Under the pieces are notes generated by a model. It saw only the letters and a program-made list of their open reading frames with translations. It had not been told where the DNA came from and did not search any database. A DNA stretch of 64,000 bases from Humulus lupulus. Taxonomy: Eukaryota > Streptophyta > Magnoliopsida > Rosales > Cannabaceae. Position numbers and translations under genes: made by a program. This document shows, in pieces, positions 20,295-32,082 of the stretch (positions are counted from its first letter, which is position 1; each line of letters begins with the position of its first letter). The stretch spans positions 103,627,868-103,691,867 of the forward strand of contig NC_084797.1 in assembly GCF_963169125.1 (NCBI RefSeq). Direction: 5' to 3'.

Positions 20295-21747
20295 TGTTGA
20301 CTGTGATTTTAGCCAACGACGTGAGAACGTCAAATACGACAAGCCTTCAAGAGAATATAAACGACAACAGACAGTTTAATCAATGCAAATAAATAACACG
20401 AGATTTTTATAATGGTTCAGCCCCGATAGTTGGTAATAGCCTAATCCACTTAGAGATTTTATTATATATTCACACTCAAGATCAAATGAACCAGTGTCAA
20501 CTGAGTTTCTTCAGTGCAAATATTCCAGAATACAAAAAAGGGGTTCTCTCAGGGAAAAACACTTTCTCTCTCTAGAACACAGGTTAACTCTCAATTTTGC
20601 CAAAAGTCCTTTTACGATCCTCCCAGCCCTCTATTTATAGGCCTGGGATTCTCAACTGATATCCCCCTTCGATAGGGATATTTTATTATTCACCTTATAT
20701 TTATATTACAATCAATGTTTAAAATACAACTGATCCCTAAATTCGAGTGAGTAGTGAGAGATTCCCGGGTGCTTAGACCAATTCTCACTGAAGTCGTTTC
20801 GGGGAGTTTGACGTAGTCCCACATGCATGCTGACTACTCCTCCGAGCTTTCCGTGGGCCTAAGGTGGTAAACGCATGGCTCTCCTCGGACCAAAGGCCAT
20901 GCAATTTTGGCTCTCCTCGGACCAAGGTGGTTCGAGCCAACTTCTTTTGCACCTTACCTCGGGTAAGTCCGAGGTATTTCCTTCAATCAAGGTCCGATCG
21001 GACCTTCTAGTCTTCTCCTCGGACCAAGGTCGTCCGAGCCATCTTTTTCTTGCCATCTCCTCGGACCAAAATCGTCCAAGGCACCTCTCCCATGGCATGT
21101 CCGATCGGACATGACACCCTTCTCCTCGGACCAAAGTGGTCCGAGCCTATCTCTTTCAAGCAAGGTCCGATCGGACCTTGTAATCTTCTCCTCGGACCAA
21201 GGTGGTCCGAGCCAACCTTCCTCCTTCAATCTCACCTCGGACAAGACCAAGCATACCTCTTCCATGGCATATCTGATCGGCCATTACGTGGCCTTCCCCT
21301 TGACTGAAACTTAAGTCCCAAACTTTGGCCTGCACGGGACCTCTTTCCCTTAGTCACTCTCTTTGGACACGTTCGAGCCAATACACAGGAAACCTTGAGA
21401 GGTTTACCTCTGACACACTCGAGCCAAAATATCAAGAGGCTCCTCAAGCTTAGGTCCGATCGGACCTCTTTCTTTTTATCCCTTGAACCAAAATCCAAAC
21501 CCCTCCTTCAATCTTCTTGGACTTGGTTTCAAATCAATCACTAGGGTCTTCAAACTGGCGTCTGAGCCAAGCAACCGTTAGACCAAATATTCTCTTCGGT
21601 CGGATGTATTTAACTTATTATGGCACCTCTCAAGCAGTCCAATTTTTAACTGATGCATTGGGCTACCGTTAAGCCAGATCACCCAACTAATTCATGCCAT
21701 TTGTCAATTTTATTGCCAAATCATCTTTTCAAATTTTTGGGATAACA
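20295..21747 (-). mobile_element. Tat-like solo LTR nested in the Tekay-type solo LTR
   Basis: On the minus strand it begins TGTTATCCC and ends ATCACAGTCAACA. It is flanked by perfect CTAAG duplications (20290-20294 and 21748-21752). A minus-strand TATA box (CCTATAAATAGAGGG, about 20627-20641) fits the promoter position. There is no internal region, hence a solo LTR. Confidence 0.85.
20870..21290. repeat. Palindrome-rich repeats inside the nested LTR
   Basis: CTCCTCGGACCAA(A/G)GTGGTCCGAGCC and variants occur six times, alternating with the perfect palindrome AGGTCCGATCGGACCT (about 20990 and 21165, with partial copies near 21099 and 21451). Both words are self-complementary. They lie upstream of the TATA box when read on the LTR's own (minus) strand, that is in U3. 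Confidence 0.8.
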
Positions 21748-21788
21748 CTAAGGAAACCCTCAGAATTTGGTAAACTGACCCAAACACT

Positions 21789-21814
21789 TTTCTCTCTCTC
21801 TCTCTCTCTCTCTT
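21789..21814 (+). repeat. (TC)n microsatellite
   Basis: About 12 TC dinucleotides followed by T-rich sequence, inside the Tekay-type solo LTR. Confidence 0.9.
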
Positions 21815-24619
21815 TTTCTCTAAACCATACCAAGGGAAACATTGAAGATTAAGCAAGGATTTGAGCTCTAAACTTTGGGATTAGCTCAGTTTCAACTTGT
21901 GGATTCAAGCAGAGGTTAAGGTAAGCCTTGAATTGTGATTTTAGCGATTAAATTCTGTAAGTTAATGACTGAGTTTTAGATTTCTTGAGTTGTTGAAGTT
22001 TAAGAATGAATTTGGGATTTGATGAAGTTTCAAGTTAGCTTTTCGTTAGGTTTTGTTGCTGAGACTATAGTAGAACTTCTGTGGTGATTGAATTGGGTTG
22101 TTAGATTGATTTTGGGGTAAATTGGTTTAGTTTTGGTTATGAAAATGGAAGATTTTTCTGGGTTCGAAGGTCAGGTTGCGACATTGTTCTTGCTGAGCCG
22201 CTACCCTCTAGAACAGTTGGGAGGCTAAGAAGAGGGGTGGGCCGCGACACACTATAGGCTGGGCCGTGGTGCGCATATGCTGATTTTCGGGGGTTGGGTT
22301 TCTGGTTGAGGCGGGTCGTGGCAAGAGGCTATTGGGCCGCAACGCTTAGTGGGTTTTTGGACCCCAAGAAGGTTTTAGGCTCGGGAATCCAAAAGTTAAG
22401 GCTCAAGATGGATTTTATCTCCCGGATTGATAGAATTCAAGGTACCGGAGACTAGAATTATAACCCAAAGTTATTTAATGGAATAGAATTTGATGGATGG
22501 ATGTTGTTGATGTGTTGTGACTAGGTTTTCATTGAGGCTCGGATTAGGGGACTGTGCTCGGGATATCGGTACTCGGAAAGCTCGGGATACAGGTAAGAAA
22601 ACTGTTATACCTGTAGAGTGTAACATGCCGGCCTTGATGGCATGTTACAAGCTAGGATGGCGCTCGGTCAGATGCGCACGCGAGGGTGCAGGCTGGTGAG
22701 CATGCTGATGCCTAGTTTGTACGGCAGTGGCATTTTCGTAAATATCTTCAATATTGCCCGGAAATGGACGGGATTTGGTAGGTTCCGTATTGAAGGGTCA
22801 ATGAACGCAATCGTATGATTAGATTTGGGAGATTCGGAGAATTGGCGAGTTGGAAGCTAAATATGTCTCCCAAGCGAAAATCATATATGTTCGTGGTAGA
22901 AGGCTAAAAGCTCAGAAGGCTCTCTGTAGGGGGAGCACCTGGTGTCAGCTCTCCACCACCCCCTGGCGCAGGTGCGTCAAGTGAGCTACTACTAGTTGGG
23001 AGTACTAGTAGGGCGGGCATATGAGGACCACGAGGGGACTCATACGTCTCCATGAGTAGGAGTACTCATGGACATTACCGGGCCGCCCTGGTAGTGCGTC
23101 GAAGTGTGCTGCCAGAGGTTTAAGGGTACAGTTCCCTTGGCTTGCCGGGATGCCGCTTGCATGGAACGTGGCCCAAACCTTCGAGAGATGTCGTGGTGCG
23201 CCATGGCCACGAATCTCGACACGAGATGGCATGGGAAGTCATTCGTGGGACTTGTTAGCATGCAAGCATTGGAGGGAGCACTATGCTTGAGTAGGACAGA
23301 GGTCCAGTGTATGCTACTAGTCTGGCAGCCAGTCTCGAGGGCCTGCCAACATGCATGATGGTATGGTGCCTTGAGGATTGGACCATGGTCGTATGGGAGT
23401 CCTTGGTCTGTGGCGTGAGCTAATCGGATAGTATCGAATGGGGCATGATGAGAGGTGTTGGCACGTCAGCTTGGTGTTGGCTCTTGGCCACACATGCTAC
23501 CTTGACTTGTGAATGTCTGGGTGAGCATCGGTGTTGGGATTTTCCTTGCCATAGTGAGAACCTATGGACAGTGTGAGTGTCTTGGCTAGATAACCTTGAT
23601 GCATGATTGCACTCATAGATGCTTGAGAGAATGACTCAGCGAGAGTTGTTCAAGAGACAAAAGTGTGCAGAGGCACACGGTCGCGTGAAAAATGTGCCCA
23701 TTGTTATTCGAATGGCTGGAAGGCTGACCTTGGCTCAGAGGAGTCAAGGTGCCGCACGGGCATTTCCGCTGTCAAAATGTCAGCCCGTGACATAGAGCAG
23801 GGCGTGACCCTATAGTTTGTGTTGTAGGGTACGACCCTATGTGATTGTGATTCAGGGCGCAGCCTTATTGATTATGTTTATGTATGTTTAAGTATTTGTT
23901 AAATTATGCTATGTGTGCATATTTGTGAATGAACAGCAAGGGCCAAGAACGGTGAAGGTTGAAAATGGTGAGGACCGGGAACGACAAAGGCCGAGAATGG
24001 CAAGGCTGAGTACGGCAAGGGGCCGGGAGCAGTGTTCTGCACTCAGAGTTCGAGTTTCCAGGGTGAGACCCCTATTGGATACCTGGGATATTCTCATGGT
24101 GTAGACCGTGAACCCAAGGCCAGGTAAAGCGCCTGGGACGACATGTCCGTTATGTGTTTAGCCTGTTGGAGGTTTTATTATATGCTGAATGATACATATG
24201 CATATGTTGATTGCTTGTATGGAATTTTCTTGCTGGGCTTCGGCTCACGAGTGCTGTATGGTGCAAGTAAGGGCAAGGGAAAGGTCGATCAACCATGAGT
24301 ACGGAGAGCGTGAAGTGGCGTGTACATGTTCGGCCTGCCTGGCTGCCACAACCAGGGGTATTTTTGGGAGATGTTTTGTATTAGTCTGAATTTCGTCATT
24401 TAGACGACTTTAATCATATTTTGAGTTGTAAATATTTCTAAATAGTATTTTGGGATCCGAAATGTTCAACGCTTTATAATTTCAATGATTGATTACATTT
24501 TCAAATTATATGACTTTTATTATATTTTAGTTTCACTTTTAACCTAAAACCTCGATTAGCGAGTTAATTGCACGATTTAAACTCACTTACTAACGGCTCT
24601 AAGGAAGTAGGGTGTTACA

Positions 24620-27042
24620 AGAGCAGTCTACATATATATTAAATGCTTTGTTCATTTCTTGCATTTTTTATATGTATGCTGATATGTTTTTTGAATGTAT
24701 GGTTGAATGATGGATTTTTAATTATATGGTGCAATTGGGTTATGAAGTGTTTTAATTTTTCTTAGATCTTGTGTAAACCATACGGATCGTAAAAATTTTC
24801 ATAATTTTATTTTTGAAATTCTGTTATGAAAATTCAGGTTACAAAAATAAGAAATTTTTTTTAAGGGACCCGAGTCCGAGCCCCACGTTCGGACACCAGC
24901 CCAACGAGCCCCTCACGCGCGCCCATCTGCCCCAACAAGCCTCCCTGCGCGCGCGCCCACCTATGTCTGCCAGTCAATGTCCCGCGCGTGCATAACTACT
25001 TTAGTGACATCCCTACCTACGCTCCCCTTATGCCATCCCAAGTTGCTCGGAAAGCTCCTAGACCCTCGCCCTACCCGCACGCGCCCCTGGTCCCAAGCCC
25101 CACCACCTGTGCATACTGTTGCCCAGCCGAACCCTTTGTGGCTCACTCCTTGCATCGTCCCTTGATTGTTGCACCATTCTTGCTGCACAACAACAAATCA
25201 CTAATTTTGTGATTAAAAATATTTTATTTAATTAATTTTAGATTATTTGAATTTAAAATGATAATTATCTTATTTTATTTTTATTAGAAAAAGAAAATAT
25301 CTTTTAGTTGGTTAAGATCTTATCTTAAGTTTAAATAATTATTTGAATTTGATTCTTTTATTTATTTAAATTCAACTAAATTATATAGATGACAAAAAAA
25401 GTTATTTAATTAAAAATTAGTTTTAATTCAACAATTAGTTTCTATTTAATTATTTGGGCCTAATGGATTTCTAAGAATTATAAAGACGGGCCTATATGAG
25501 AAGAGAAGTAGTTTGAAGTCTTGTAAACACCTGAAGCCCACTTTGTAATTTAAATTTCTATTTTTCAAGGGTTGTAAATTTAGAAATACCCAATAGTACT
25601 CGGTTCATCATCTATTTTTTATTTATTGTATTTATTTAAATTAATGTTAGTTAATGTTTGATTGATAACAAGATCATGCATTAGTCTATTACATGCCACA
25701 CATGAATCCCCAAACAATTTTTTGAGGTATTCAGGAGATCTGGTCCTAGAATAAGCTCGGCGCGTTTGCCCTATGAGTTACGCCATTCCTTAGTAAATTC
25801 TTTGTTGTGTCCCGTTCAACAGGCTAACAACACTCTTCTTTTCATACAGTCATACAACACATACATACATAACAATTTATCTCATAACTGATATCTCATA
25901 TAGTTCAACATAATAGCATAAGAATTCTAGCTAACTTCCTTACCTCAAGTCGAAGCAATATAAAGAGCGGGAAAACTTCACAACGAGACTACAATAACAA
26001 TCAAATACTAGTCTTAATATCATGTAAAACACACTTGAACGCGTCAAACATATCCCACGTCTGCATGGGCCATGCACACGTGGCACCTATCTCATAACAA
26101 GTTACATCACTTTCTAGATTCTAGCATATAATTCATACATAAAATCATGCATGCATGTTAAACATAAAATCATGGAAAATAATGTCATTCCACATAACAA
26201 TCTTAAAGGTCTTCAAACAAGGACCTTACACTTACTTAAACAACATATAATTATGCGTAAACATGCATACATGAGACCGTTCTTGAAAACTATGTCAAAG
26301 TTGGAATTATCATGCTCTTTATTTCTTGTTGATTTTACAAAAATTCACCAAGCTTAATTAAAATTTTAAATTAATTACCCATTAATTTCCTAGCTAGCAT
26401 GCTTGCTGCCATTAGTCATCATAAAATCACTCCAACAACATGTATTAAGATTTAATTCCAAAATCCCATTCAAACTCACAAACTAATCATGGCTTAATTT
26501 GATAGTAGGCATAATAAACTTGCTTAATAATAAATAGCTCATTTTTGAAACCATATTTCCAAATAATTATTCAACTTTTAATCATGCTTTCAAATTTTAG
26601 CCATAAAATAAGAAACAACATTTTTTCTAAATTAAATAAAATGTGAAATATTTTTAATGCTCTTTCTCGAACACATAACCACATAAAATTATAATATTCA
26701 TAAAAATTCAAAACTTGTTAAAAATCTTACAGCTCATTCATACACTATCTTTATGGCATAAAATTACTATTACATTCATATTCTTGCTATTCTCATAACT
26801 TTAAAAATAAAAAATCAGCATGTAACTTGTAAATCCTAAACTTAGCAAATTTTATAGAGATATCTTTTTATTTAAAAGATATTTTTAATTCCTTTTTATT
26901 GTTATTTTTGGAAATAATATCTTGGATTTATTTGTAAGGTTTAAAAATAATTCCTTATTTAGTTTGATATTCTCAAAATATATTTATAAAAGGAATTTGT
27001 ATGTTGGTTTTATAAAGAAAATATTTTGTGCTTATTCGAATT
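24620..27042. other. Noncoding, AT-rich sequence with decayed copia leader
   Basis: Bases 24625-24850 continue the leader behind the copia primer site. A GC-richer patch at 24870-25190 has ORFs without recognisable product. From 25200 on it is strongly AT-rich. Around 25800-26700 it resembles the sequence at 40100-43300 in style (repeated ATAAAATCATG words), and both flank element A, so they may be parts of one older repeat. No gene, RNA or complete element was identified. Confidence 0.4.
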
Positions 27043-27806
27043 TGTTGACGCGGTTCTTCGCCAACAGGTAATTCAGAGAAGAAGAGAAAGGGATTAGTGC
27101 CAAATGTAGAACCGAAACAGTATATTATCTTAGAGGATGAAAGAGGTGACTCAAGACACATTTTTTAAGTGGTTCGAAGGTTAAAATCCTTCTACTCCAC
27201 TAGTCAATATTATTGATCTATACTGAATATTTGATTACACAGTATTTCTTACAAGAGATTATTTTTTCCAACCCTTATCAACTCCAGGGTCTCCATATTT
27301 ATAGGAGAAGGCACCTGGAAGTTGGTAAGAAGGTCATCCCGTGACCTTCTTACTTGTCGTATCAATTCTGTGACATTCATGATTAATTCCTAAACCTGAC
27401 ACATAAGTGTGGTCAAATCAATAGGTAAGGAGGTAATGGGCCTCACGGCCCAACCCAGTCGTGGGTGTCTGAATATGCACGTTCCTGCTGCGTGTCCGAG
27501 AAGTCAGGGGGATATCAGACACGTGATGCCTGATATGTGCACGTTTACCTTGCGTGTGTTGACTTCGCAAAGGGTCATAGCCTCCATATGAAGCTCGTAC
27601 CATGAGCTTCGTACTTAGCTCGATCTTCGACCTTCGGGATCCCTGTCCCGGCTTTGGGCAGTGAAAGCGAGCTCTTGGGGCTTCCTCGAGCTAAGAAGGC
27701 ATGACATTACGACAGAAGCTTCGGCCCCTGGGGATGATCATGAGGTAATAATGGTTAGGCCGCAGCTCGGCTTGCTAATCAGCCCGTGGGAAAATCAGGG
27801 CGTACA
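27043..27806 (-). repeat. Element A 3' LTR
   Basis: The minus strand reads TGTACGCCCTG...CGCGTCAACA. It matches 38450-39215 with about 30 differences, mostly C/T or G/A. The TATA box CTATAAATATGGAG lies at about 27293-27306 (minus). ORFs at 27409-27603 are chance. Confidence 0.9.
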
Positions 27807-27823
27807 TCTGCCCCCCAAGCTCC
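27807..27823 (-). promoter_or_regulatory. Element A polypurine tract
   Basis: The minus strand reads GGAGCTTGGGGGGCAGA directly before the 3' LTR, the plus-strand DNA primer. Confidence 0.75.
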
Positions 27824-28067
27824 TGCTCGTGGTATATTACGTCGTATGTAAGACCACAGTAGGGCCTTTTAGACTTCCCCATGAACTCTTCGTATTCCAC
27901 TTTTTACGCAGGCGCCTGATACGTGGAACATCGTGGGTGGTGACGGTACGTCTTACGAGAACCGCATTTAATGGCCTAGCCTATGCCCAGCCGTCGTTTC
28001 GTATTTCGAGTGGAGGGCCTCGGATCCCTCATCAGGGCCATCCAACGGTCCTCTACACGTGATCTTT

Positions 28068-28078
28068 TATGCATATAA
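28068..28078 (+). promoter_or_regulatory. Possible TATA box of the A antisense gene
   Basis: GCATATAAAAAGG stands on the plus strand 260 bases inside the 3' LTR and about 740 bases before the first long exon of the antisense gene. The leader after it is pyrimidine-rich (28125-28160), as common in plant 5' untranslated regions. Use as a promoter is an inference. Confidence 0.4.
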
Positions 28079-28807
28079 AAAGGGGTGGCCACCCTACGCA
28101 TGGGCCACCCTTTCATTCGAAATTTTTCAAACTACTCTTCTCCTTCTCTCTTTATCTCAGAAGAACAAATCCTCTACTCTGTTACTGCCATTTTCAGCGT
28201 TCAAGAAGCTTAGGCGCATAGATTTCTTCAAAGCTTTAGAAGCCAATACACTAACGAAGCTTTTACCAGGGCGACACCTCCATCCACCTCCCAGCCACAC
28301 ACTATAAGTTTCCTGACCATGTGCGTTTTGAAAATATATGCCACTGTAGCATAGGTAAAATTTTTACTGTAGCCGCATGCAAGGTTTTACTGGGTTTTGT
28401 GGATACGGAGGGTGAAAGCCCTTTTTAGGTTAGGGTATCTTTGTTGTAGGAAACCATTTTAGAGTATGGGTTTTAGGATGCTTTCTCTGGGGAAAATTTT
28501 CTGGGTAGGAGTTTTGGTAATTTTGGGTGCAAAACCGGGTAGCTTAGGGAACACGCCTCACAGGCGGTTTTGCAATTTTCTGCCTACTGAAACTTTCCCC
28601 CCAAGGTAAATTCTATCCTGACCCTCCTGACACACGAATCCTGCAGAATCGGGGATCTGTTGGGAGCATAGGCGCGTGTCCATCGAACCGCGTGGTCCCA
28701 CTCTCCACGGGCTGGGCTTACCTCAGCTCGTGCAAATAATAATTGCTTTTTCCTCATGCTTGGGTCGCCTTTTCTGAAATGTTTTCTTTTATTCGTTAGG
28801 CGACCAG

Positions 28808-31346
28808 ATGACTCCAAAGAGGAATCTCCCCCAGAAGAACGTCGGCAGCTCGGCCTCCCAGCAGGACAGAGGAAAGGCGGCGATGCCTAGCTCCCCGATC
28901 CACCGCTTCGAGCCGGCAGTGGAGAAGGAGGTCGAGGTGGCCCCTGACGCATTCTTTGAGGCGGAGAGGATCGTCTCAAAGATAACCGACCAGGTGAAGA
29001 TTAACAAAATCTTCATTTCCCACAACATCGCTCTGGGGAAAGCATCCGTAGTGGCCCGACCTGCTTCAGATGGCGAGCGGAGCTGTGTGCCGCTTGATGA
29101 GTCTTTCGCGGCCTGGAGCGGTGAACACTTTAAGGCAGGGGCCTTCCTTCCACTGGATCAGTATTTTGCTGATTTCCTCAACTACGTGGGGTTGGCCCCG
29201 TTTCAGCTCCCCCCCAACTCCTACCGTCTGCTAGCAGGGTTGAGGTATTTGTTCCAGAAGCACGAGTGGGAGGTCCCTACTCCTGCATACATTTTATATT
29301 TCTTCTGCCTCAAAGCCAGCCTGGAACAGTGGGGGCGAGGCGACGGGTTTTACTATCTAACCCGGTTTCCCAATACGGCGGCGGTCATCGAGCTGCCCAG
29401 CCACCCTAATGACTTTAAGGACCAGTTCTTCATGTTAATTGGGTTCCGGAATTGCGAGCATCACTATTTCAATCGTCCTCGTAAGTTTTCTCCGACCTTA
29501 GCTCATACTTTAAGTGTCATTTTAGCTCCTCCCATACCCCGTTCTGACTCAGACTAATCTTGCAGCCATCTTCGCGAGGACAGAGAAATCTGTGACCCTC
29601 GGGGCCCAATACGAGACACTGGCGGGCTTGCCCCCCAGTGAGAAGGACTACCGGGTGCTTGTGACGGACGAGACGATGGTGGCTTGTAAGCTGATTTTCC
29701 CAAATTAGACTTTCAATCTAAGGAGGCCTTGAGGGCCTTCCCCAGTTCGCTCCTCTATGCCCATCATCGCGGAGGAGGTCGCCCAGATAATGGACGAAGA
29801 GAGGATCCAGTCCGGAGCAGCCGCGGGTCCCTCGGGCTAAGGTAACCTTTACATATTTAGGAACTTAGATAGGGCCATTGCCGACCCCTGGCTAGCTAGA
29901 TTCAACCCCCGATAGCTCGTTCATCGTCACCGAAGTGATCCAGACCTGGACACAACCCTGCTCCACTGCGCCGATCGGCTCGTGTTGGACTACCAAGATA
30001 GCCGACCTAGGGGTACCGTAGTAGTAGATAACACCCTAGCCTTTAGGTCAATCCTATTCGAGGAGTATGGGACCAACCTCCGTTCATGGCCATCCCTCCG
30101 GAGGGGTATCTTAGCTCCGGGGCTTAGGCAGTGCGTAGGAGAATCTAGCCCTGAGTCAGACCCGGACCCAGAACTTGCGCCAGTTCGGGAAGTAATCGTC
30201 TTAGGTTCTTCTTCCAGCTCGGGGGGTAGAGCTCCCTTAGTATTCGCATACTTTTTATCTTTAACCCTTTGTCTTTGTCTCTTTATGGTTGCTAACTTGT
30301 ATTAACCACGTTTTTGTTTTGACTAAAGAGATGTCTTAGCCCGAGGAGAGCTTGTGAGGCGCAGTCTTCGGGGGGAACCCCTTAGCCGGGCCAAAACTGA
30401 AAAGGCTCCAGGGGTCCAAGAGCACCGCTGGGGTTTCCACCAAGTCTCCAGCAAAGGAGAAGGAGAAAACCCCGGCAGACCAGGTCGCGGGAGCGATTCT
30501 CCCTTCTGCAGGAGCAGGCCAAATGCCTCCACCACCTCCGCGAGCTCCAGCCGCCACCCAGGACGCAGGAACGGAGCTTAGGACTTCGGCCGCGGTGGCC
30601 TCCGATGTACGCATCCCAGTCAATCCCCAAGACCTGGAGAAGATCCCAGAGGCCTTTCGGGGAACGGTGTATGAGTCGGCGAACTACGCCGTTAGCCATA
30701 TATACAAGTTCACCGAGAAGGAGCTCCGGGCCATTGAGACAATGAGCCCGGTTGGCATAATGGAGTCTTCAATGGGCATGACCCTAACGGTAAGCTGCCC
30801 TGTTCTCTTAAAGCTTCTACCATTACACTTTGCCCTATTTTTCCTCTAAGGCATTTTATCTTTCATTTCTCGCAGGGCGTTGTCGCTCTTCACCGGAGCA
30901 TCGTCAGGGCCAAAACTCAGCTCGAGGATATGAGGACCGAGCACCAGGCCTTTCTTCAGGAGGCTAAGGCGACTAAAGATGCCTTGGCGACCTCGAAGGC
31001 CGAGTTGGAGAAGACACGCTCGAAGGTCCAAGAGCTCGAGACCTCCCTTGCCACCTCACGGACAGACCTCGAGGCTGCGAAGACTGAGATCCAGGCCGCC
31101 CAGGCCGCCCTGGAGGTCGAATGGACCACTTCGGAGCAGTCCATGGAAGATCTGTTCTATCACTACTGGGCCTACAATCCAGAGGCTGACTTTTCCTTCA
31201 TGTCACCGAGTCTTTGGGCGCGCTTGCTAGTGAAGTACCAAGCTCGCCTTGAGAAAGAGGCGCCGCCTTCGGAGACTGGGGAAGGCTCTGGCGCGGTGGA
31301 GCAAGGTGAGACAGCGACCTCCCAGGGGCCATCTGGTGGATCTTAG
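28808..31346 (+). CDS. Element A antisense spliced gene with Transposase_28-like domain
   Basis: This plus-strand gene runs against gag-pol. An acceptor (TTCGTTAG) precedes the first long exon, so a further upstream exon is likely. Exon 28808-29480 holds the domain I take for Transposase_28 (about 29140-29480: LPLDQYFADFLNYVGLAPFQLPPN, GDGFYYLTRFPN). Intron 29481-29565 (85 bases, GTAAGT...TTGCAG) is followed by an exon ending near the GTAAGC donor at 29686. The middle exons (about 29700-30520) I could not resolve. Exon 30523-30789 ends IETMSPVGIMESSMGMTLT. Intron 30790-30875 (86 bases, GTAAGC...CTCGCAG) leads to a long coiled-coil exon (to 31346), with PEADFSFMSPSLWARLL near its end. This is the best preserved copy. 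Function unknown. Confidence 0.65.
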
Positions 31347-32082
31347 GGCATTTTTTCTCTTTTGCCCTTGAATATTTTTAAGTATTTTTTTGATGTAACC
31401 TTTGCATGAGGTGTTTCCACCTCGAGACAATTTTCTTTGGCATTTTTAATTTATGCTTTTTCTTGCCTTTTCGCACTTTGGTTACAATTTTTTGAAAAAC
31501 TTAGTTCGCGTTAACTTTTATCCATATCTCGAGCTCTTTAGGAAGAACATCGATCAATAGATTTAAATTAACTTCTAAGTTTTTTGACCCGGTTAAAACC
31601 AGGAACTTAATTTGAAAACTTAGTTCGTGTTAATTTTTATCCGTATCTCACGCTCTTTAAGAAGAACAACGATCAATAGATTTAAATCAACTTTTAAGTT
31701 TTATGACCCGGTTAAAACTAGGAACATAATTTGAAAACTTAGTTCGAGTTAACTTTTATCCATATCTCGAGCTCTTTAAGAAGAACAACGATCAATAGAC
31801 TTAAATTAACTTCTAAGTTTTATGACCCGCTTAAAACCAGGATAGGACTTAGTTAGCGTTAACCCTTATCAATATCTCACGTTTTTAAGAAAACAATGGT
31901 CAATCGATAAGAATCAACATCTAAGTCGTTAAGGAGACCTGGTTATATCCAGGTACCATATGCCCCCCAAGTAACTGGGAAAGGGTCTTTCGCGGTTACT
32001 TTAAGATTAGACTTGCAAATATGCGTAAAAAGCTGATTTTCATTAATACATAAAAAGTGGCCTTCCAGGCCTTAAAAGTGGA
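31347..32082. other. Element A 3' region between integrase and antisense gene
   Basis: There is no coding region here. It holds the 3' ends of both converging genes and the tandem repeat described separately. The integrase stop codon is at 32083 and the antisense stop at 31346, so the two genes converge across about 740 bases. Confidence 0.6.
31491..31960 (-). repeat. Tandem repeat, about four units of 110-119 bases
   Basis: Units start near 31501, 31620, 31739 and 31849 with TTAGTTCG(C/T/A)GTTAA. Each holds TATCTC(G/A)(A/C)GCTCTTTA, CTTCTAAGTTTT and GGTTAAAACCAGG. The last is an imperfect palindrome, repeated as ACCTGGTTATATCCAGGT at 31937-31954. Element B has a related repeat at 62761-63061, with GCGAACTAAGTTT and CCTGGATATAACTAGG. 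So the array is a family feature of the 3' region. Confidence 0.85.

Larger units (their letters stand above)
19781..24619 (+). mobile_element. Tekay-type solo LTR, itself interrupted by another solo LTR
   Basis: It begins TGTAGCATCCC and ends GGTGTTACA, with a perfect duplication AGAGC at 19776-19780 and 24620-24624. The first 70 bases match the start of the Tekay LTRs (AATTCGCTAATAAG...GCATGCCTGGAGGGCAATAAG against the comparable bases at 56914 read backwards). Without the nested insertion it is about 3.4 kb. There is no coding region, so an element was lost by recombination between its LTRs. ORFs at 22500-24390 have no recognisable product. Confidence 0.85.

Noticed and set aside
22517..23358. 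Possible host genes in the 19.8-24.6 kb block
   Set aside because: The block has LTR ends and a target duplication, and the ORFs are short with no recognisable domain.
24813..25212. Overlapping ORFs in a GC-richer patch
   Set aside because: Pro-rich by base composition; no motif, no start context, and both strands open.
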